From assembly GCF_000522985.1 (NCBI RefSeq), contig NZ_CP007128.1:2154220-2218219 (forward strand): a stretch of 64,000 nucleotides of DNA, written 5' to 3'. Each line of letters starts with the position of its first letter. The first letter of the stretch is position 1. Both the position numbers and the translations under genes were made by a program. The notes beneath the pieces were generated by a model that searched no databases, had not been told where the DNA came from, and worked only from the letters and a program-made list of their open reading frames with translations. Source of the DNA: Gemmatirosa kalamazoonensis (GTDB lineage Bacteria > Gemmatimonadota > Gemmatimonadetes > Gemmatimonadales > Gemmatimonadaceae). Below, piece by piece: positions 49,960-59,175 of this stretch.

Positions 49960-50673
49960 ATGACGACGCGAACGACCGGCGCGCGCCCGCGGGTGATCTG
50001 CCACATGATGGCGTCGGTGGACGGGCGCATCGTCACCGACGGCTGGCCGCTCTCGGCGGAAGGGCGCCGGCAGTACGAGCAGGTGCACGCGACGTTCGAG
50101 CCGGACGCGTGGATCTGCGGGCGCGTGACGATGGAGCAGCACTTCGCGTCGGGCACGCGCGCCGACGCGGACGTCGCCGACACGTACGACGGTCCGGCGC
50201 GCGAGGACTTCGTGGCGCCGGGCGAGCACGACTCGTACGCCATCGCGGTCGATCCACGCGGAAAGCTCGTGTGGGAGTCGGGCGACATGGACGGGGATCA
50301 CGTCGTCGCCGTGCTCAACGTGCGCGTGTCCGACGACTACCTGGCCACGCTCCGAGCGCGCGGCGTGTCGTACCTGCTCGCCGGCGACGACGACGTCGAT
50401 CTGCCGCTCGCGCTGGAGAAGCTCGCCGCGCGGTTCGGCATCCGTATGCTGATGCTGGAGGGCGGCGGCGGCATCAACGGCAGCCTGCTGCGCGCGGGGC
50501 TCATCGACGAGATCAGCCTGCTCGTCGCGCCGGTCGCCGACGGGCGGGTCGGCACCGCGACGCTGTTCGACGTCGCGGGCGGCGACGATGCGCCGCATCG
50601 CCTCGCGCTCGAGAGCGTGGAGCGACGTCCCGACGACATGCTCTGGCTGCGCTACCGGTTAGGCACGCGGTGA
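49960..50673 (+). CDS. RibD C-terminal/dihydrofolate reductase-like protein
   Basis: This 237-residue protein has the dihydrofolate-reductase-like fold of the RibD C-terminal domain: ICHMMASVDGRIVTDGWP near 14, WICGRVTMEQHF near 51, LMLEGGGGINGSLLRAGLIDEISLLVAP near 165. Family members reduce the ribose of a riboflavin precursor or other substrates with NADPH. There is no deaminase domain, and no other riboflavin gene nearby, so a role in the cupin-dehydrogenase operon is more likely than in riboflavin synthesis. Confidence 0.85.
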   Translation: MTTRTTGARPRVICHMMASVDGRIVTDGWPLSAEGRRQYEQVHATFEPDAWICGRVTMEQHFASGTRADADVADTYDGPAREDFVAPGEHDSYAIAVDPRGKLVWESGDMDGDHVVAVLNVRVSDDYLATLRARGVSYLLAGDDDVDLPLALEKLAARFGIRMLMLEGGGGINGSLLRAGLIDEISLLVAPVADGRVGTATLFDVAGGDDAPHRLALESVERRPDDMLWLRYRLGTR

Positions 50674-50679
50674 TGGGCG

Positions 50680-50700
50680 CGCGCCCCTTACTGGGGCGCG
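50680..50700. terminator. Stem-loop after the RibD-like gene
   Basis: CGCGCCCC and GGGGCGCG form an 8-bp stem with a 5-nt loop just downstream of the stop. No T tract follows, so it is at best a partial terminator. Confidence 0.35.
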
Positions 50701-50757
50701 ACACGGCGGCAGATTGATCTGCGGTCCCCGCCGTCGTCGATCAGCCACACCCCATCC

Positions 50758-51921
50758 ATGCCCTCATCCTCGCCTCCCTGGCGGCGCGCGACGCTCGCCA
50801 CGGTGTGCGTCGGCGTCGTCGGCGCCGTCGCGTGCAAGAAGCCGCCGCCGCCGCCGCCCCCGCCGCCGGAGGTGTCGGTCGTCACGGTGACGCCCGCGCC
50901 CGTGGAGGACGACGTCGTCTTCACGGGCCAGGTGCAGGCGTCGCGCACGGTGCAGGTGCGCGCCCAGGTGTCCGGGGTCATCGTGGCGCGCACGTTCGTC
51001 GAGGGCACCGCGGTGCACGCCGGCGACGCGCTGTATCGCATCGACCCGACCACGTCGCAGGCCGACGTGCGGAGCGCGCGGGCGCGGCTGGCCGAAGCAC
51101 GCGCTCGCCTGCAGAACGCGACCACGACCGCCGAGCGGCTCCGCCCGCTGCTGGAGGGGAACGCGGTCGCGCGCCAGGAGGTCGACAACGCCGAGTCGCA
51201 GGTGGCGCAGGCGCGGGCCGCGGTGGAGGAGGCACAGGGCATCGTCGACGCCGCGCAGAAGGGGCTCGCCGAGACCGTCGTGCGGGCCGAGATCGGCGGG
51301 CGCGTCGGACGCGCGCTGCTCGACGTCGGCACGCGGGTCTCCGGCGTGGGCGACGTGCTGACGTCGATCGACGTGCTCGACCCGATCTACGTGAGCTTCC
51401 GTCCGTCGGCCGAGGAGCAGCTCCGCTGGCGGCGCCATCCGGCGATGTGGCGCGCGCTCGAGCCTAACGGCAGCGCGCGCGTGGAGGTGACGCTCGCCGA
51501 CGGCACGGCGCTGCCGGCCGCGGGCCGCATCGGCTTCATCGACCCGGTCGTCGATCCGGCGACGGGGACGCAGGAGTTCCGCGCGCAGTTCGCGAACCCG
51601 GCGCGGCTGCTGCTCCCCGGGCAGTTCGCGCGCGTGCGCGTGCGCGGCCTCACGCGCGACAGCGCGATCGTGGTGCCGCAGCGCGCCGTGCTGCAGCAGC
51701 TCGGCCGCCAGTCGGTGTACGTCGTGGGCGCGGACGACAAGGTGGCGGCGCGCGACGTGAAGGCCGCGAGCTGGGCGGGGCAGGGATGGATCATCGAGGA
51801 CGGGCTCAAGGCCGGCGAGCGCGTCGTCGTCGACGGCGTGCAGAAGGTGCAGCCGGGCGCGGCGGTGCGGCCCACGCCGCTCGCCGACAGCGCGCGCGTC
51901 GCCACGGGAGGCTCCCGATGA
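50758..51921 (+). CDS. RND efflux periplasmic adaptor
   Basis: This 387-residue membrane-fusion protein links an inner-membrane RND pump to an outer-membrane channel. It has a signal with lipobox VGAVAC (Cys near 26). Nine consecutive prolines follow (residues 29-37), which act as a stiff tether and should need EF-P for translation. The lipoyl halves (VQVRAQVSGVIVARTFVEGTAV near 65) flank a coiled-coil hairpin (about 105-165), and a beta-barrel with GRIGFIDPVVDPATGTQEFRA follows. It overlaps the pump gene start by 4 nt. Confidence 0.93.
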   Translation: MPSSSPPWRRATLATVCVGVVGAVACKKPPPPPPPPPEVSVVTVTPAPVEDDVVFTGQVQASRTVQVRAQVSGVIVARTFVEGTAVHAGDALYRIDPTTSQADVRSARARLAEARARLQNATTTAERLRPLLEGNAVARQEVDNAESQVAQARAAVEEAQGIVDAAQKGLAETVVRAEIGGRVGRALLDVGTRVSGVGDVLTSIDVLDPIYVSFRPSAEEQLRWRRHPAMWRALEPNGSARVEVTLADGTALPAAGRIGFIDPVVDPATGTQEFRAQFANPARLLLPGQFARVRVRGLTRDSAIVVPQRAVLQQLGRQSVYVVGADDKVAARDVKAASWAGQGWIIEDGLKAGERVVVDGVQKVQPGAAVRPTPLADSARVATGGSR

Positions 51922-54900
51922 GCAACGCGGCCGAGCGTCCCGAGCGATCGGAGCACGAGTACCTGTTCGTGCGGCGTCCCGTGCTCGCCGCGGTGATCTC
52001 GATCGTCGTGACGCTGTTAGGCGCGCTCGCGATCGAGGCGCTGCCGGTGAACCGCTACCCGCAGATCACGCCGCCCTCGGTGCAGGTGTCGGCCGTGTAT
52101 CCCGGCGCGAGCGCGACGGACGTCGCGTCCGCGGTCGCCGCGCCGATCGAGCAGCAGCTCGCGGGGCTCGACGGGCTGCTCTACTACAAGTCGTCGAACT
52201 CGAGCGACGGCGTGATGAACCTGCAGGTGTTCTTCGACATCTCGCGGGACCAGGACCTCGCCGCCGTCGACGTGCAGAACGCGATCTCGGTGGCCGCGCC
52301 GCAGCTGCCGGCCGCCGTGAGGCAGCTCGGCGTCACGGTGACGAAGGCGAACGCGGACATCCTGTTCGTCGCCGGGCTCACGTCGGACGATCCGCGCTAC
52401 GACGCGGCGTACCTCACGAACTACGGCCGCCTGTACATCGAGAACGAGCTGAAGCGGCTCCCGGGCGTCGGCAACGTGAACTTCTTCAGCACGCTCGACT
52501 TCTCGATGCTCGTCAGCCTCGACCCCGAGCGGATGGCGCAGCTCGGGATCACCGTGGACGACGTGGCGGCGGCGGTGCAGGAGCAGAACGCGACGAAGCC
52601 CGGCGGACGGCTCGGCCGCCAGCCGGCGCCTAACGGCACGCAGCTCACGCTTCCGGTGACGACGAGCGGCCGCCTGACGACGCCCGCGGAGTTCGGCGCG
52701 ATCATCGTGCGGGCGCGTCCCGACGGCTCGCTCGTGCACCTGCGCGACGTCGCCGACGTGCACCTCGGCGGCCGCGCGTACGACCTCCAGAGCCGCCTGA
52801 ACGGCAAGGAGGCGGCGCTGTTCGCGATCTACGCGCGGCCCGGCGCGAACAACCTCGACGTGAAGCGCGAGGTGGTCGACCGGCTCGGCGAGCTGCAGCG
52901 CGCGTTCCCGGCCGGCGTGCGGTGGACGATCCCGTTCGACACCACGCCGTTCATCACCGAGTCGATCCGCGAGGTGGTGAAGACGCTGCTCGAGGCGATG
53001 GCGCTCGTCACGCTCGTCGTGTTCCTGTTCCTGCAGAGCTGGCGCGCGACGCTCATCCCGGTGCTCGCCGTGCCGGTGTCGATCATCGGCACGTTCCTCG
53101 GCCTGCGGTTCCTCGGCTTCACGATCAACACGCTGACGCTGTTCGGGATGGTGCTCGCCATCGGCATCGTCGTGGACGACGCGATCGTGGTGATCGAGAA
53201 CGTCGAGCGCATCATGGCGCAGGACCACGTGCCGCCGCGCGAGGCCACCAACCGCGCGATGCGCCAGATCTACGGCGCGCTCGTCGCCATCGTGCTCGTG
53301 CTCTGCGCGGTGTTCGTGCCGGTGGCGTTCGTGCCCGGCATCACCGGCGCGATGTACAAGCAGTTCGCCGTGACCATCGCCATCTCGGTCGTGCTCTCCG
53401 GCATCGTCGCGCTCACGCTCACGCCGGCGCTGTGCGCGCTGCTGCTCCAGCACGCGCCGGAGGAGGAGGCGCACGGCCGCTTCTTCACGTGGTTCAACGA
53501 CCGCTTCGCGTGGCTCACGCGCCGCTACACGACCGCCGCGGGGCGCGTCGTGAGCCACCAGCGCGCGTGGCTCGGCGCGTTCGCCGTGATCCTCGCGCTC
53601 ATCGCGGTGCTCTATCGCACCGTGCCGGGCGGCTTCCTCCCGACCGAGGACAAGGGCACGTTCGCGCTCAGCGTGCAGCTCCCGGACGCGGCGTCGCTGC
53701 AGCGCACGGTGGCCACGGTGCGCCGCGTGGAAGGGATGCTGCGCGCGGATCCCGCCGTGGCGAACGTCGTCGCCATCGCCGGCCTCGATCTGCTCACGCG
53801 GTCGAATCAGTCGAACGCGTCGACGATCTTCGTGAGCCTGCGGCCGTGGGACGAGCGCCCGCGCGCGGACCAGAGCGTGGGCGCGGTGCTCGGACGGTTG
53901 AACGGCAAGCTGTTCGCGATGAAGGAGGCGGTCGCGTTCGGCTTCAACCTGCCCGAGATCCCGGGCCTGGGCACGTCGAGCGGCCTGGAGATGAACCTCC
54001 AGCAGCGCGCGGGCGGCGACATCCGCGACTTCGCCTCCGCCGTCCGCAGCTTCGTGCAGGACGCGAACGCCACGGCGGTGCAGGGCGCGAACGGATCCGT
54101 GCGCACCGACGTGCCGCAGGTGTTCGTGCGGGTGAACGAGGACGCGGCGCGCGCGCGCGGCGTGGGCACGGGGCAGATCTTCTCCACGCTGCAGGCGATG
54201 CTCTCCACGCTCTACATCAACGACTTCAACCTGTACGGCCGCCCGTACCGCGTGCAGGCCGAGGCGCAGGCGCCGTTCCGCCAGCGCCCCGACGACATCG
54301 GCCGCTTCTTCGTGCGCAGCGCGCGCGGCGAGATGGTGCCGCTCTCGGCGCTCGTGCAGACGGAGATGCGCGGCGCGCCGAGCGTGCTGACGCGGTTCAA
54401 CGGGTTCCCGTCGGCGACCATCACCGGCACGCCGAAGCCGGGCGAGAGCTCCGGGCAGATGCTCGACGCGGTGGAGCGGCTGGTGAACGAGAAGTACGCC
54501 GCGCAGGGCGTGGGCTACGCGTACAGCGGCGAGTCGTACCAGGAGCGCGCGTCGTCGGGGCAGAGCGGGCTGGTGCTCGTGCTCGGGCTCGTGCTCGTGT
54601 TCCTCGTGCTCGCCGCGCAGTACGAGAGCTGGTCGGTGCCGTTCGCCGTGCTGCTCGGCGTGCCGTTCGGCATGCTCGGCGCGCTCGGCGCCGCGTGGCT
54701 GCACGGCATGCCGAACGACGTGTACTTCCAGGTGGGACTGTTCGCCGTCATCGGCCTCGCCGCGAAGAACGCGATCCTCATCGTGGAGTTCGCGAACTCG
54801 CTGCGCGCGCAGGGCCGCTCGGTGCGCGACGCGGCGGTGGAGGCGGCGCGCGAGCGCTTCCGCCCGATCCTCATGACGTCGTTCGCGTTCATCCTCGGCG

Positions 54901-55106
54901 TCGCCCCGCTCGTCGTCGCGTCGGGCGCCGGCGCGGCGAGCCGCCGATCGTTAGGCACCGGGGTGTTCTTCGGGATGCTCGCCGCCACGCTCGTCGGCGT
55001 GTTCTTCATCCCGCTCTTCTTCGCGGTGATCCGGGGGCTCGTCGAGCGGCGGCGGGCCCGGCCCGCGGAGTCGCTCACGCCGCTCCAGCCGGCCCAGGGG
55101 GACTGA
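51918..55106 (+). CDS. RND multidrug efflux pump, HAE1 (AcrB/MexB) type
   Basis: This 1062-residue inner-membrane pump has the standard RND layout of 12 membrane helices and two large periplasmic loops. Seen are the N-terminal FVRRPVLAAVISIVVTLLGALA, PVNRYPQITPPSVQVSAVYPGA near 50, the proton-relay helix GMVLAIGIVVDDAIVVIENVER near 410 (two adjacent Asp), and the second-half LFAVIGLAAKNAILIVEFA near 950. It exports hydrophobic toxicants and drugs by proton antiport. No regulator is adjacent; the next gene upstream on the same strand ends 85 nt before the adaptor. Confidence 0.95.
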   Translation: MSNAAERPERSEHEYLFVRRPVLAAVISIVVTLLGALAIEALPVNRYPQITPPSVQVSAVYPGASATDVASAVAAPIEQQLAGLDGLLYYKSSNSSDGVMNLQVFFDISRDQDLAAVDVQNAISVAAPQLPAAVRQLGVTVTKANADILFVAGLTSDDPRYDAAYLTNYGRLYIENELKRLPGVGNVNFFSTLDFSMLVSLDPERMAQLGITVDDVAAAVQEQNATKPGGRLGRQPAPNGTQLTLPVTTSGRLTTPAEFGAIIVRARPDGSLVHLRDVADVHLGGRAYDLQSRLNGKEAALFAIYARPGANNLDVKREVVDRLGELQRAFPAGVRWTIPFDTTPFITESIREVVKTLLEAMALVTLVVFLFLQSWRATLIPVLAVPVSIIGTFLGLRFLGFTINTLTLFGMVLAIGIVVDDAIVVIENVERIMAQDHVPPREATNRAMRQIYGALVAIVLVLCAVFVPVAFVPGITGAMYKQFAVTIAISVVLSGIVALTLTPALCALLLQHAPEEEAHGRFFTWFNDRFAWLTRRYTTAAGRVVSHQRAWLGAFAVILALIAVLYRTVPGGFLPTEDKGTFALSVQLPDAASLQRTVATVRRVEGMLRADPAVANVVAIAGLDLLTRSNQSNASTIFVSLRPWDERPRADQSVGAVLGRLNGKLFAMKEAVAFGFNLPEIPGLGTSSGLEMNLQQRAGGDIRDFASAVRSFVQDANATAVQGANGSVRTDVPQVFVRVNEDAARARGVGTGQIFSTLQAMLSTLYINDFNLYGRPYRVQAEAQAPFRQRPDDIGRFFVRSARGEMVPLSALVQTEMRGAPSVLTRFNGFPSATITGTPKPGESSGQMLDAVERLVNEKYAAQGVGYAYSGESYQERASSGQSGLVLVLGLVLVFLVLAAQYESWSVPFAVLLGVPFGMLGALGAAWLHGMPNDVYFQVGLFAVIGLAAKNAILIVEFANSLRAQGRSVRDAAVEAARERFRPILMTSFAFILGVAPLVVASGAGAASRRSLGTGVFFGMLAATLVGVFFIPLFFAVIRGLVERRRARPAESLTPLQPAQGD

Positions 55107-55109
55107 CCG

Positions 55110-56567
55110 ATGCGCGCACTCGCCCGCGGAGCGACCCTCGTCGTCCTCGCCGCCTGCGCCGTCGGGCCCGGGCGCGTCGAGCCGCCGGTGCCGACGGTGG
55201 CGGCGCGCGCCGACGCCGCGACGCCGTCCGCGATGCGGCGCGTGCTCGACTCGCTCGCCCGCGCGCGGGCCGCGGACGCGCCGGCCGGCGCCGACACCAC
55301 GCCGGTGCGCGTGACGCCGGCGACGGCGCCGCCGGCGTGGCTCGACGTGCTGCACGACCCCGCGCTCGTGCGGCTCGTGCGCGACGCGCTGGCCGGCAAC
55401 CGCGACGTGCGCGTGGCCGAGGCCCGCGTGCGCGAGTTCCGCGCGCAGCGTGGCGTCGCGCGGGCCGCGCTCTTCCCGCAGCTCTCCGCGAACGCGGCGA
55501 CGAGCACGAACCAGGCGGCGTTCGGCCCCGCCGTGGTGCCGTACAACGCCGTGCGCGCGACGGCCGACGTGCAGTGGGAGCTCGACTTCTGGGGGCGGCG
55601 GCGACGCGGCGTGCAGGCGGCGGGCTTCGACCTGCTCGGCAGCGAGGAGGGCGCGCGCGCCACCGCGCTCACGCTGGTGAGCGACGTCGCCGCCACCTAC
55701 CTCGCGCTGCGCGCCGCGGACGCCGGCCTCGCGATCGCCGAGCAGACGCTGGAGTCGCGACGCAACACGCTCGCGCTCGCGCGGCGCCGGTTCGAGCAGG
55801 GCGTGATCTCGGAGCTCGACGTGCGGCAGTTCGAGGCCGGCGTCGCGGCGCCCGCCGTGCGCGTGGCCGACTTCGCGCGTCAGCGCGCCGAAGCGGAGCA
55901 CCAGCTCTCGGCGCTGCTCGGTCGCGCACCGGGCCCGATCGAGCGCGGGTGCGAGCTCGACGAGATCGTGCGTGCCGCGGCGGTGCCGGACTCCATCCCC
56001 GGCGCGCTCATCGCCCGCCGCCCCGACGTGCTGCGCGCCCAGCGCGACGTGCAGGCGGCCGCCGCGCGCGCCGGCGCCGCCGCGGCGAGCCGGCTGCCGA
56101 ACGTCGTCATCGGCGGGCAGTACGGCACGCAGCGCCCGTCGCTCGCCGGCGTGTTCGGCCCCAAGGGCGAGGTGTACGGCCTCTCGCTCGGCCTCTCCGT
56201 GCCGCTGCTCGACGCCGGCCGCGCGGCGAACGTGACGAATGCCGCGCGGGCCGAGGCGGAGGCCGCGCAGCGCAGCTACGAGCAGACGGTGCTCGTCGCG
56301 CTGCGCGAGGCGAGCGATGCCGTCGCCGGTCTGCGGCTGCTGCACGATCAGCTCGTCGCGCAGCAGACGCAGGCGCAGGCGCTGCGCGCGGCGCTCGCCA
56401 TCGCGCAGCGCCGCTACGCGAGCGGCATCTCCAGCTACCTCGAGGTGCTCGACGCACAGCGCGGGCTGTTCGACGCGCAGCTCGGGCTCCTGCAGGTGCA
56501 GCGCGACTACCTCACCGCGACCGTCACGCTGTACCGCGCGCTCGGCGGCAGCTGGTCGGCGGAGTGA
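55110..56567 (+). CDS. RND outer-membrane factor (NodT/OprM family lipoprotein)
   Basis: This 485-residue TolC-like channel has a lipobox VLAAC (Cys near 16). The repeated coiled-coil halves are visible as LVRDALAGNRDVRVAEARVREFRAQ near 90 and LAIAQRRYASGISSYLEVLDAQRGLF near 430. WELDFWGRRRRGVQAAGFD near 152 is characteristic of the NodT family. It starts 3 nt after the pump gene and completes the tripartite efflux system. Confidence 0.93.
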   Translation: MRALARGATLVVLAACAVGPGRVEPPVPTVAARADAATPSAMRRVLDSLARARAADAPAGADTTPVRVTPATAPPAWLDVLHDPALVRLVRDALAGNRDVRVAEARVREFRAQRGVARAALFPQLSANAATSTNQAAFGPAVVPYNAVRATADVQWELDFWGRRRRGVQAAGFDLLGSEEGARATALTLVSDVAATYLALRAADAGLAIAEQTLESRRNTLALARRRFEQGVISELDVRQFEAGVAAPAVRVADFARQRAEAEHQLSALLGRAPGPIERGCELDEIVRAAAVPDSIPGALIARRPDVLRAQRDVQAAAARAGAAAASRLPNVVIGGQYGTQRPSLAGVFGPKGEVYGLSLGLSVPLLDAGRAANVTNAARAEAEAAQRSYEQTVLVALREASDAVAGLRLLHDQLVAQQTQAQALRAALAIAQRRYASGISSYLEVLDAQRGLFDAQLGLLQVQRDYLTATVTLYRALGGSWSAE

Positions 56568-56623
56568 GCGCGGAACGAACGTCGCAGGAGCGACGACGGA
56601 CACCCTCGCCCGGAGACATCTCC

Positions 56624-57550
56624 ATGGTCAGCAGACGGAACTTCCTCGCGACCACCGGCGCCGCCGCCGCCGGTCTGGCCCTCGGCTGCCGCTCGGCCGG
56701 CACGGTGACGGCGCCGGTGCGGCGCGACCGCATCGGCGTGCAGCTCTACACGGTGCGCGACCAGATGGAGAAAGACTTCACCGGCACGCTCCAACGAGTG
56801 GCGCAGATCGGCTACAAGGAGGTGGAGTTCGCCGGCTACTTCAACCACTCGCCGGCCGACGTGCGCGCGCTGCTCGACCGGCTCGGCCTCACCGCGCCGA
56901 GCTCGCACATCGGGCTCGACCTGCTGCAGAAGGATCTCGCCGGGCAGATCCAGTCCGCGCGCACGATCGGCCACGAGTTCATCACCATCCCCGCGCTGAT
57001 GGAAGCGTTCATGGGGAGGCCGATCGACGCGGACTTCTGGAAGCGCACCGCCGCGGAGTTCAACCGCATCGCGAAGGCGCTGCAGCCCGAGGGGATCGGC
57101 TTCGCGTACCACAACCACTCGTTCGAGTTCGAGAAGCTCGCCGACGGCCGCACGGGCTACGACGTGCTCCTCGCCGAGACCGATCCCGCGCTCGTGAAGT
57201 TCGAGCTCGACCTGTTCTGGGCGACGTTCGCGGGGCAGGACCCCGTGGCGATGTTCCACAGGAGCCCCGGGCGCTATGCGATGTGGCACGTGAAGGACAT
57301 GCGCGGCGTCGACGAGGCCCGGCGCCAGGCGGCCACCGCGACGGGCAGCGCGATGCAGAAGATGCAGGGCGCGATGCCGCGGCTCGCCGCCGTCGGCACG
57401 GGCGAGATCGACTTCCGTCGCATCTTCGCCGAGGCGTCGACGGCGGGGCTCCGCCACTTCTTCGTCGAGAACGACGCGGCGCCGAACACCGCGTCGTCGC
57501 TCGGCGACATCGAGACGAGCTTCCAGAACCTGAAGCGGCTGCTCTCCTGA
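56624..57550 (+). CDS. Exported xylose-isomerase-like TIM-barrel protein (paralogue)
   Basis: This 308-residue protein has a Tat-type signal (VSRRNFLATTGAAAAGLALGC) with lipobox Cys. The TIM-barrel core matches the paralogue at 47282: RIGVQLYTVRDQMEKD near 36, YHNHSFEFEKLADGRTGYDVL near 165, FELDLFWATFAGQDPV near 192, WHVKDMRG near 221 and GTGEIDFRRIF near 258. A GGAGA ribosome site precedes the ATG. It follows the efflux operon by 56 nt and is convergent with the multicopper oxidase. Substrate unknown; sugar or inositol epimerisation is the family theme. Confidence 0.88.
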   Translation: MVSRRNFLATTGAAAAGLALGCRSAGTVTAPVRRDRIGVQLYTVRDQMEKDFTGTLQRVAQIGYKEVEFAGYFNHSPADVRALLDRLGLTAPSSHIGLDLLQKDLAGQIQSARTIGHEFITIPALMEAFMGRPIDADFWKRTAAEFNRIAKALQPEGIGFAYHNHSFEFEKLADGRTGYDVLLAETDPALVKFELDLFWATFAGQDPVAMFHRSPGRYAMWHVKDMRGVDEARRQAATATGSAMQKMQGAMPRLAAVGTGEIDFRRIFAEASTAGLRHFFVENDAAPNTASSLGDIETSFQNLKRLLS

Positions 57551-57558
57551 TCCGCCGT

Positions 57559-58920
57559 CTACGGCACGACGGCGAAGTGCCCCATCATGCCGTTCGCGTG
57601 GTGCTCGACGATGTGGCAGTGGTACATCCACTCGCCGGGCCGGTCGTCGGGCACCCACGCGATGCGCACGGTGCTCTTCGGCGGCACGTTGACCGTGTCC
57701 TCCCACGACAGGAACGTCGGCGGCTCGCCGTTCACCGAGACCACCTGGAAGAAGAAGCCGTGCAGGTGGAACGGGTGATCCATCAGCGTGTCGTTCACGA
57801 TGTCCCACACCTGCAGCTCGCCGACCCGCACCGGCTGGTCGCGGTGGTGCTGCTCCTGGTTCACGAGGAAGTCGACGCCGTGCCTGAAGCTCATGCGGGC
57901 GCCGAGGTGCACCTCGCGGTTGGGCGTGATGGAGCCCGTCACCAGCGGCTCGATGTCGCGCAGCTTCGATGGGATCTCCGCCACCGACGGCTTCGCCGCT
58001 CCGACGCGCACCGTCGCGAACGGCTCCGCCTTCCGCTGGCTGTTCGTGCTCTTGCGGTCGTACGCGAGCGATTCGATGCGCAGCGTCTCGCCCTCGGCGA
58101 ACGGCCCGACGGCGAGCTCCACGCGGTCGGACGGCGCGAGGAGCACCTCGGTCATCGTGACGGGCGCGGCGAGCAGGCCGCCGTCGCTGCCGATGAGCGC
58201 GAACGGCCGGCCGCCTAACGAGAGCCGGACGTAGCGCGCGCTCGCCGCGTTCACGATGCGCCACCGCTCGATCTGTCCGGCCGCCATCGCGAGCACCGGC
58301 TCCTGCAGGCCGTTCACGAGCCGCGTGCTCCCCTGTCGCCCGTCGTGCTGCTCGATCCACCAGCCGGGCGGCTTGATCTGCCCCTTCCGGTCGAGCGCCA
58401 CGTCGTCGAGCACGAGCACCCGCTCGGCGTCGACGCGCGGCTCGCCGGGGCCGCGGACGACGAGCGCGCCGTAGAGACCGCGCTCCATCTGCACGCGCTC
58501 GTTCGTGTGCGAGTGATACCAGAACGTGCCGGCGTCCGGCAGCATGAAGCGGTACGTGAACGTCTCGCCGGGCGCGACGGGGTGTTGCACCATGTCGGTG
58601 CCGTCCATCGGCGCGGGGAGCCGCAGGCCGTGCCAGTGAATGGTGGTCGGCTCGGCGAGCCGGTTCGTCAGCCGCACCTCGAGCACGTCGCCGACGTTCG
58701 CCTCGAGCACGGGGCCGGGCACCTGACCGTCGTAGCCCCACGCGCGCGCGGGGCGCCCGGCCACGAACTCCCAGTCGAACTCGGAGGCCTCGAGCGCCAC
58801 CATCACCACGCGGCCACCCGGCGCCGGCTGCGCGGCGTCGTGCGCCATGGTGTACGCGCCGAGTGCATCGGCGGCGGGGGCGTGGTGCACGTGATGATGA
58901 TGATGCGAGTGGTCGGACAT
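57559..58920 (-). CDS. Multicopper oxidase with His-rich N terminus
   Basis: This 453-residue protein has all four copper-ligand motifs: HWHGLRLP near 108, WYHSHTNERVQ near 149, HPFHLHGFFF near 387 and MYHCHIVEHHANGMMGH near 434, the last with the type 1 Cys. The three cupredoxin domains are in CueO/CotA order. ATG 58920 is preceded by a clean GGAGGAA site. The mature N terminus is DHSHHHHHVHH, a natural metal-binding stretch. I see no signal peptide, so export is uncertain. It likely oxidises cuprous copper or phenols. A ZIP transporter gene is divergent from it. Confidence 0.9.
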   Translation of the reverse strand: MSDHSHHHHHVHHAPAADALGAYTMAHDAAQPAPGGRVVMVALEASEFDWEFVAGRPARAWGYDGQVPGPVLEANVGDVLEVRLTNRLAEPTTIHWHGLRLPAPMDGTDMVQHPVAPGETFTYRFMLPDAGTFWYHSHTNERVQMERGLYGALVVRGPGEPRVDAERVLVLDDVALDRKGQIKPPGWWIEQHDGRQGSTRLVNGLQEPVLAMAAGQIERWRIVNAASARYVRLSLGGRPFALIGSDGGLLAAPVTMTEVLLAPSDRVELAVGPFAEGETLRIESLAYDRKSTNSQRKAEPFATVRVGAAKPSVAEIPSKLRDIEPLVTGSITPNREVHLGARMSFRHGVDFLVNQEQHHRDQPVRVGELQVWDIVNDTLMDHPFHLHGFFFQVVSVNGEPPTFLSWEDTVNVPPKSTVRIAWVPDDRPGEWMYHCHIVEHHANGMMGHFAVVP

Positions 58921-59053
58921 GAGTTCCTCCGTGGCGGCCGAGTGTCGTGAGCGTACGCCCATGCTACGACCGGCCACGACGCCGATCTTGAACGAAACGG
59001 CTGCTTTGGTACGGTGATGCGATGATTCGCCTTCACTGAGATAGGTTGAGCCG

Positions 59054-59175
59054 ATGCCGCACGAGACCGCGCTCATCGCCACCGTCGTCTGGTCGGCGAG
59101 CGCGCGCTCGCCGTGAGCCTCGCACGCTATGCGCTCCGCGGCGGACGCGTGACGCACTTCGGCACCACGACATGA
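59054..59175 (+). pseudogene. Scar of a probable Kef-type cation:proton antiporter
   Basis: From the ATG at 59054 the frame gives MPHETALIATVV, very like the first residues of YbaL/Kef-type CPA2 antiporters. One base out of frame it is followed at once by LVGERALAVSLARYALRGG and a stop at 59173-59175. That reads like the C-terminal end of such a protein. About 500 residues would be missing in between. The stop overlaps the ATG of the ZIP gene, so the scar still couples to it. Head and tail both being recognisable is the main evidence; the family call for the tail is less sure. A TTGAAC/TACGGT pair at 58988-59015 could be the promoter. Confidence 0.5.

Noticed and set aside
49960-50673. Riboflavin biosynthesis gene ribD
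   Set aside because: The deaminase domain is missing and no rib genes are nearby; it is a stand-alone reductase-fold protein.
52017-54704. 895-codon antisense frame opposite the RND pump gene
   Set aside because: Composition is typical of antisense to high-GC coding DNA (Arg, His, Glu runs), and the plus-strand pump is unambiguous.
58881-58920. His-rich start of the multicopper oxidase as a cloning tag
   Set aside because: The run is irregular (DHSHHHHHVHH), encoded by varied flanking codons, and the gene sits in a natural context with its own ribosome site.
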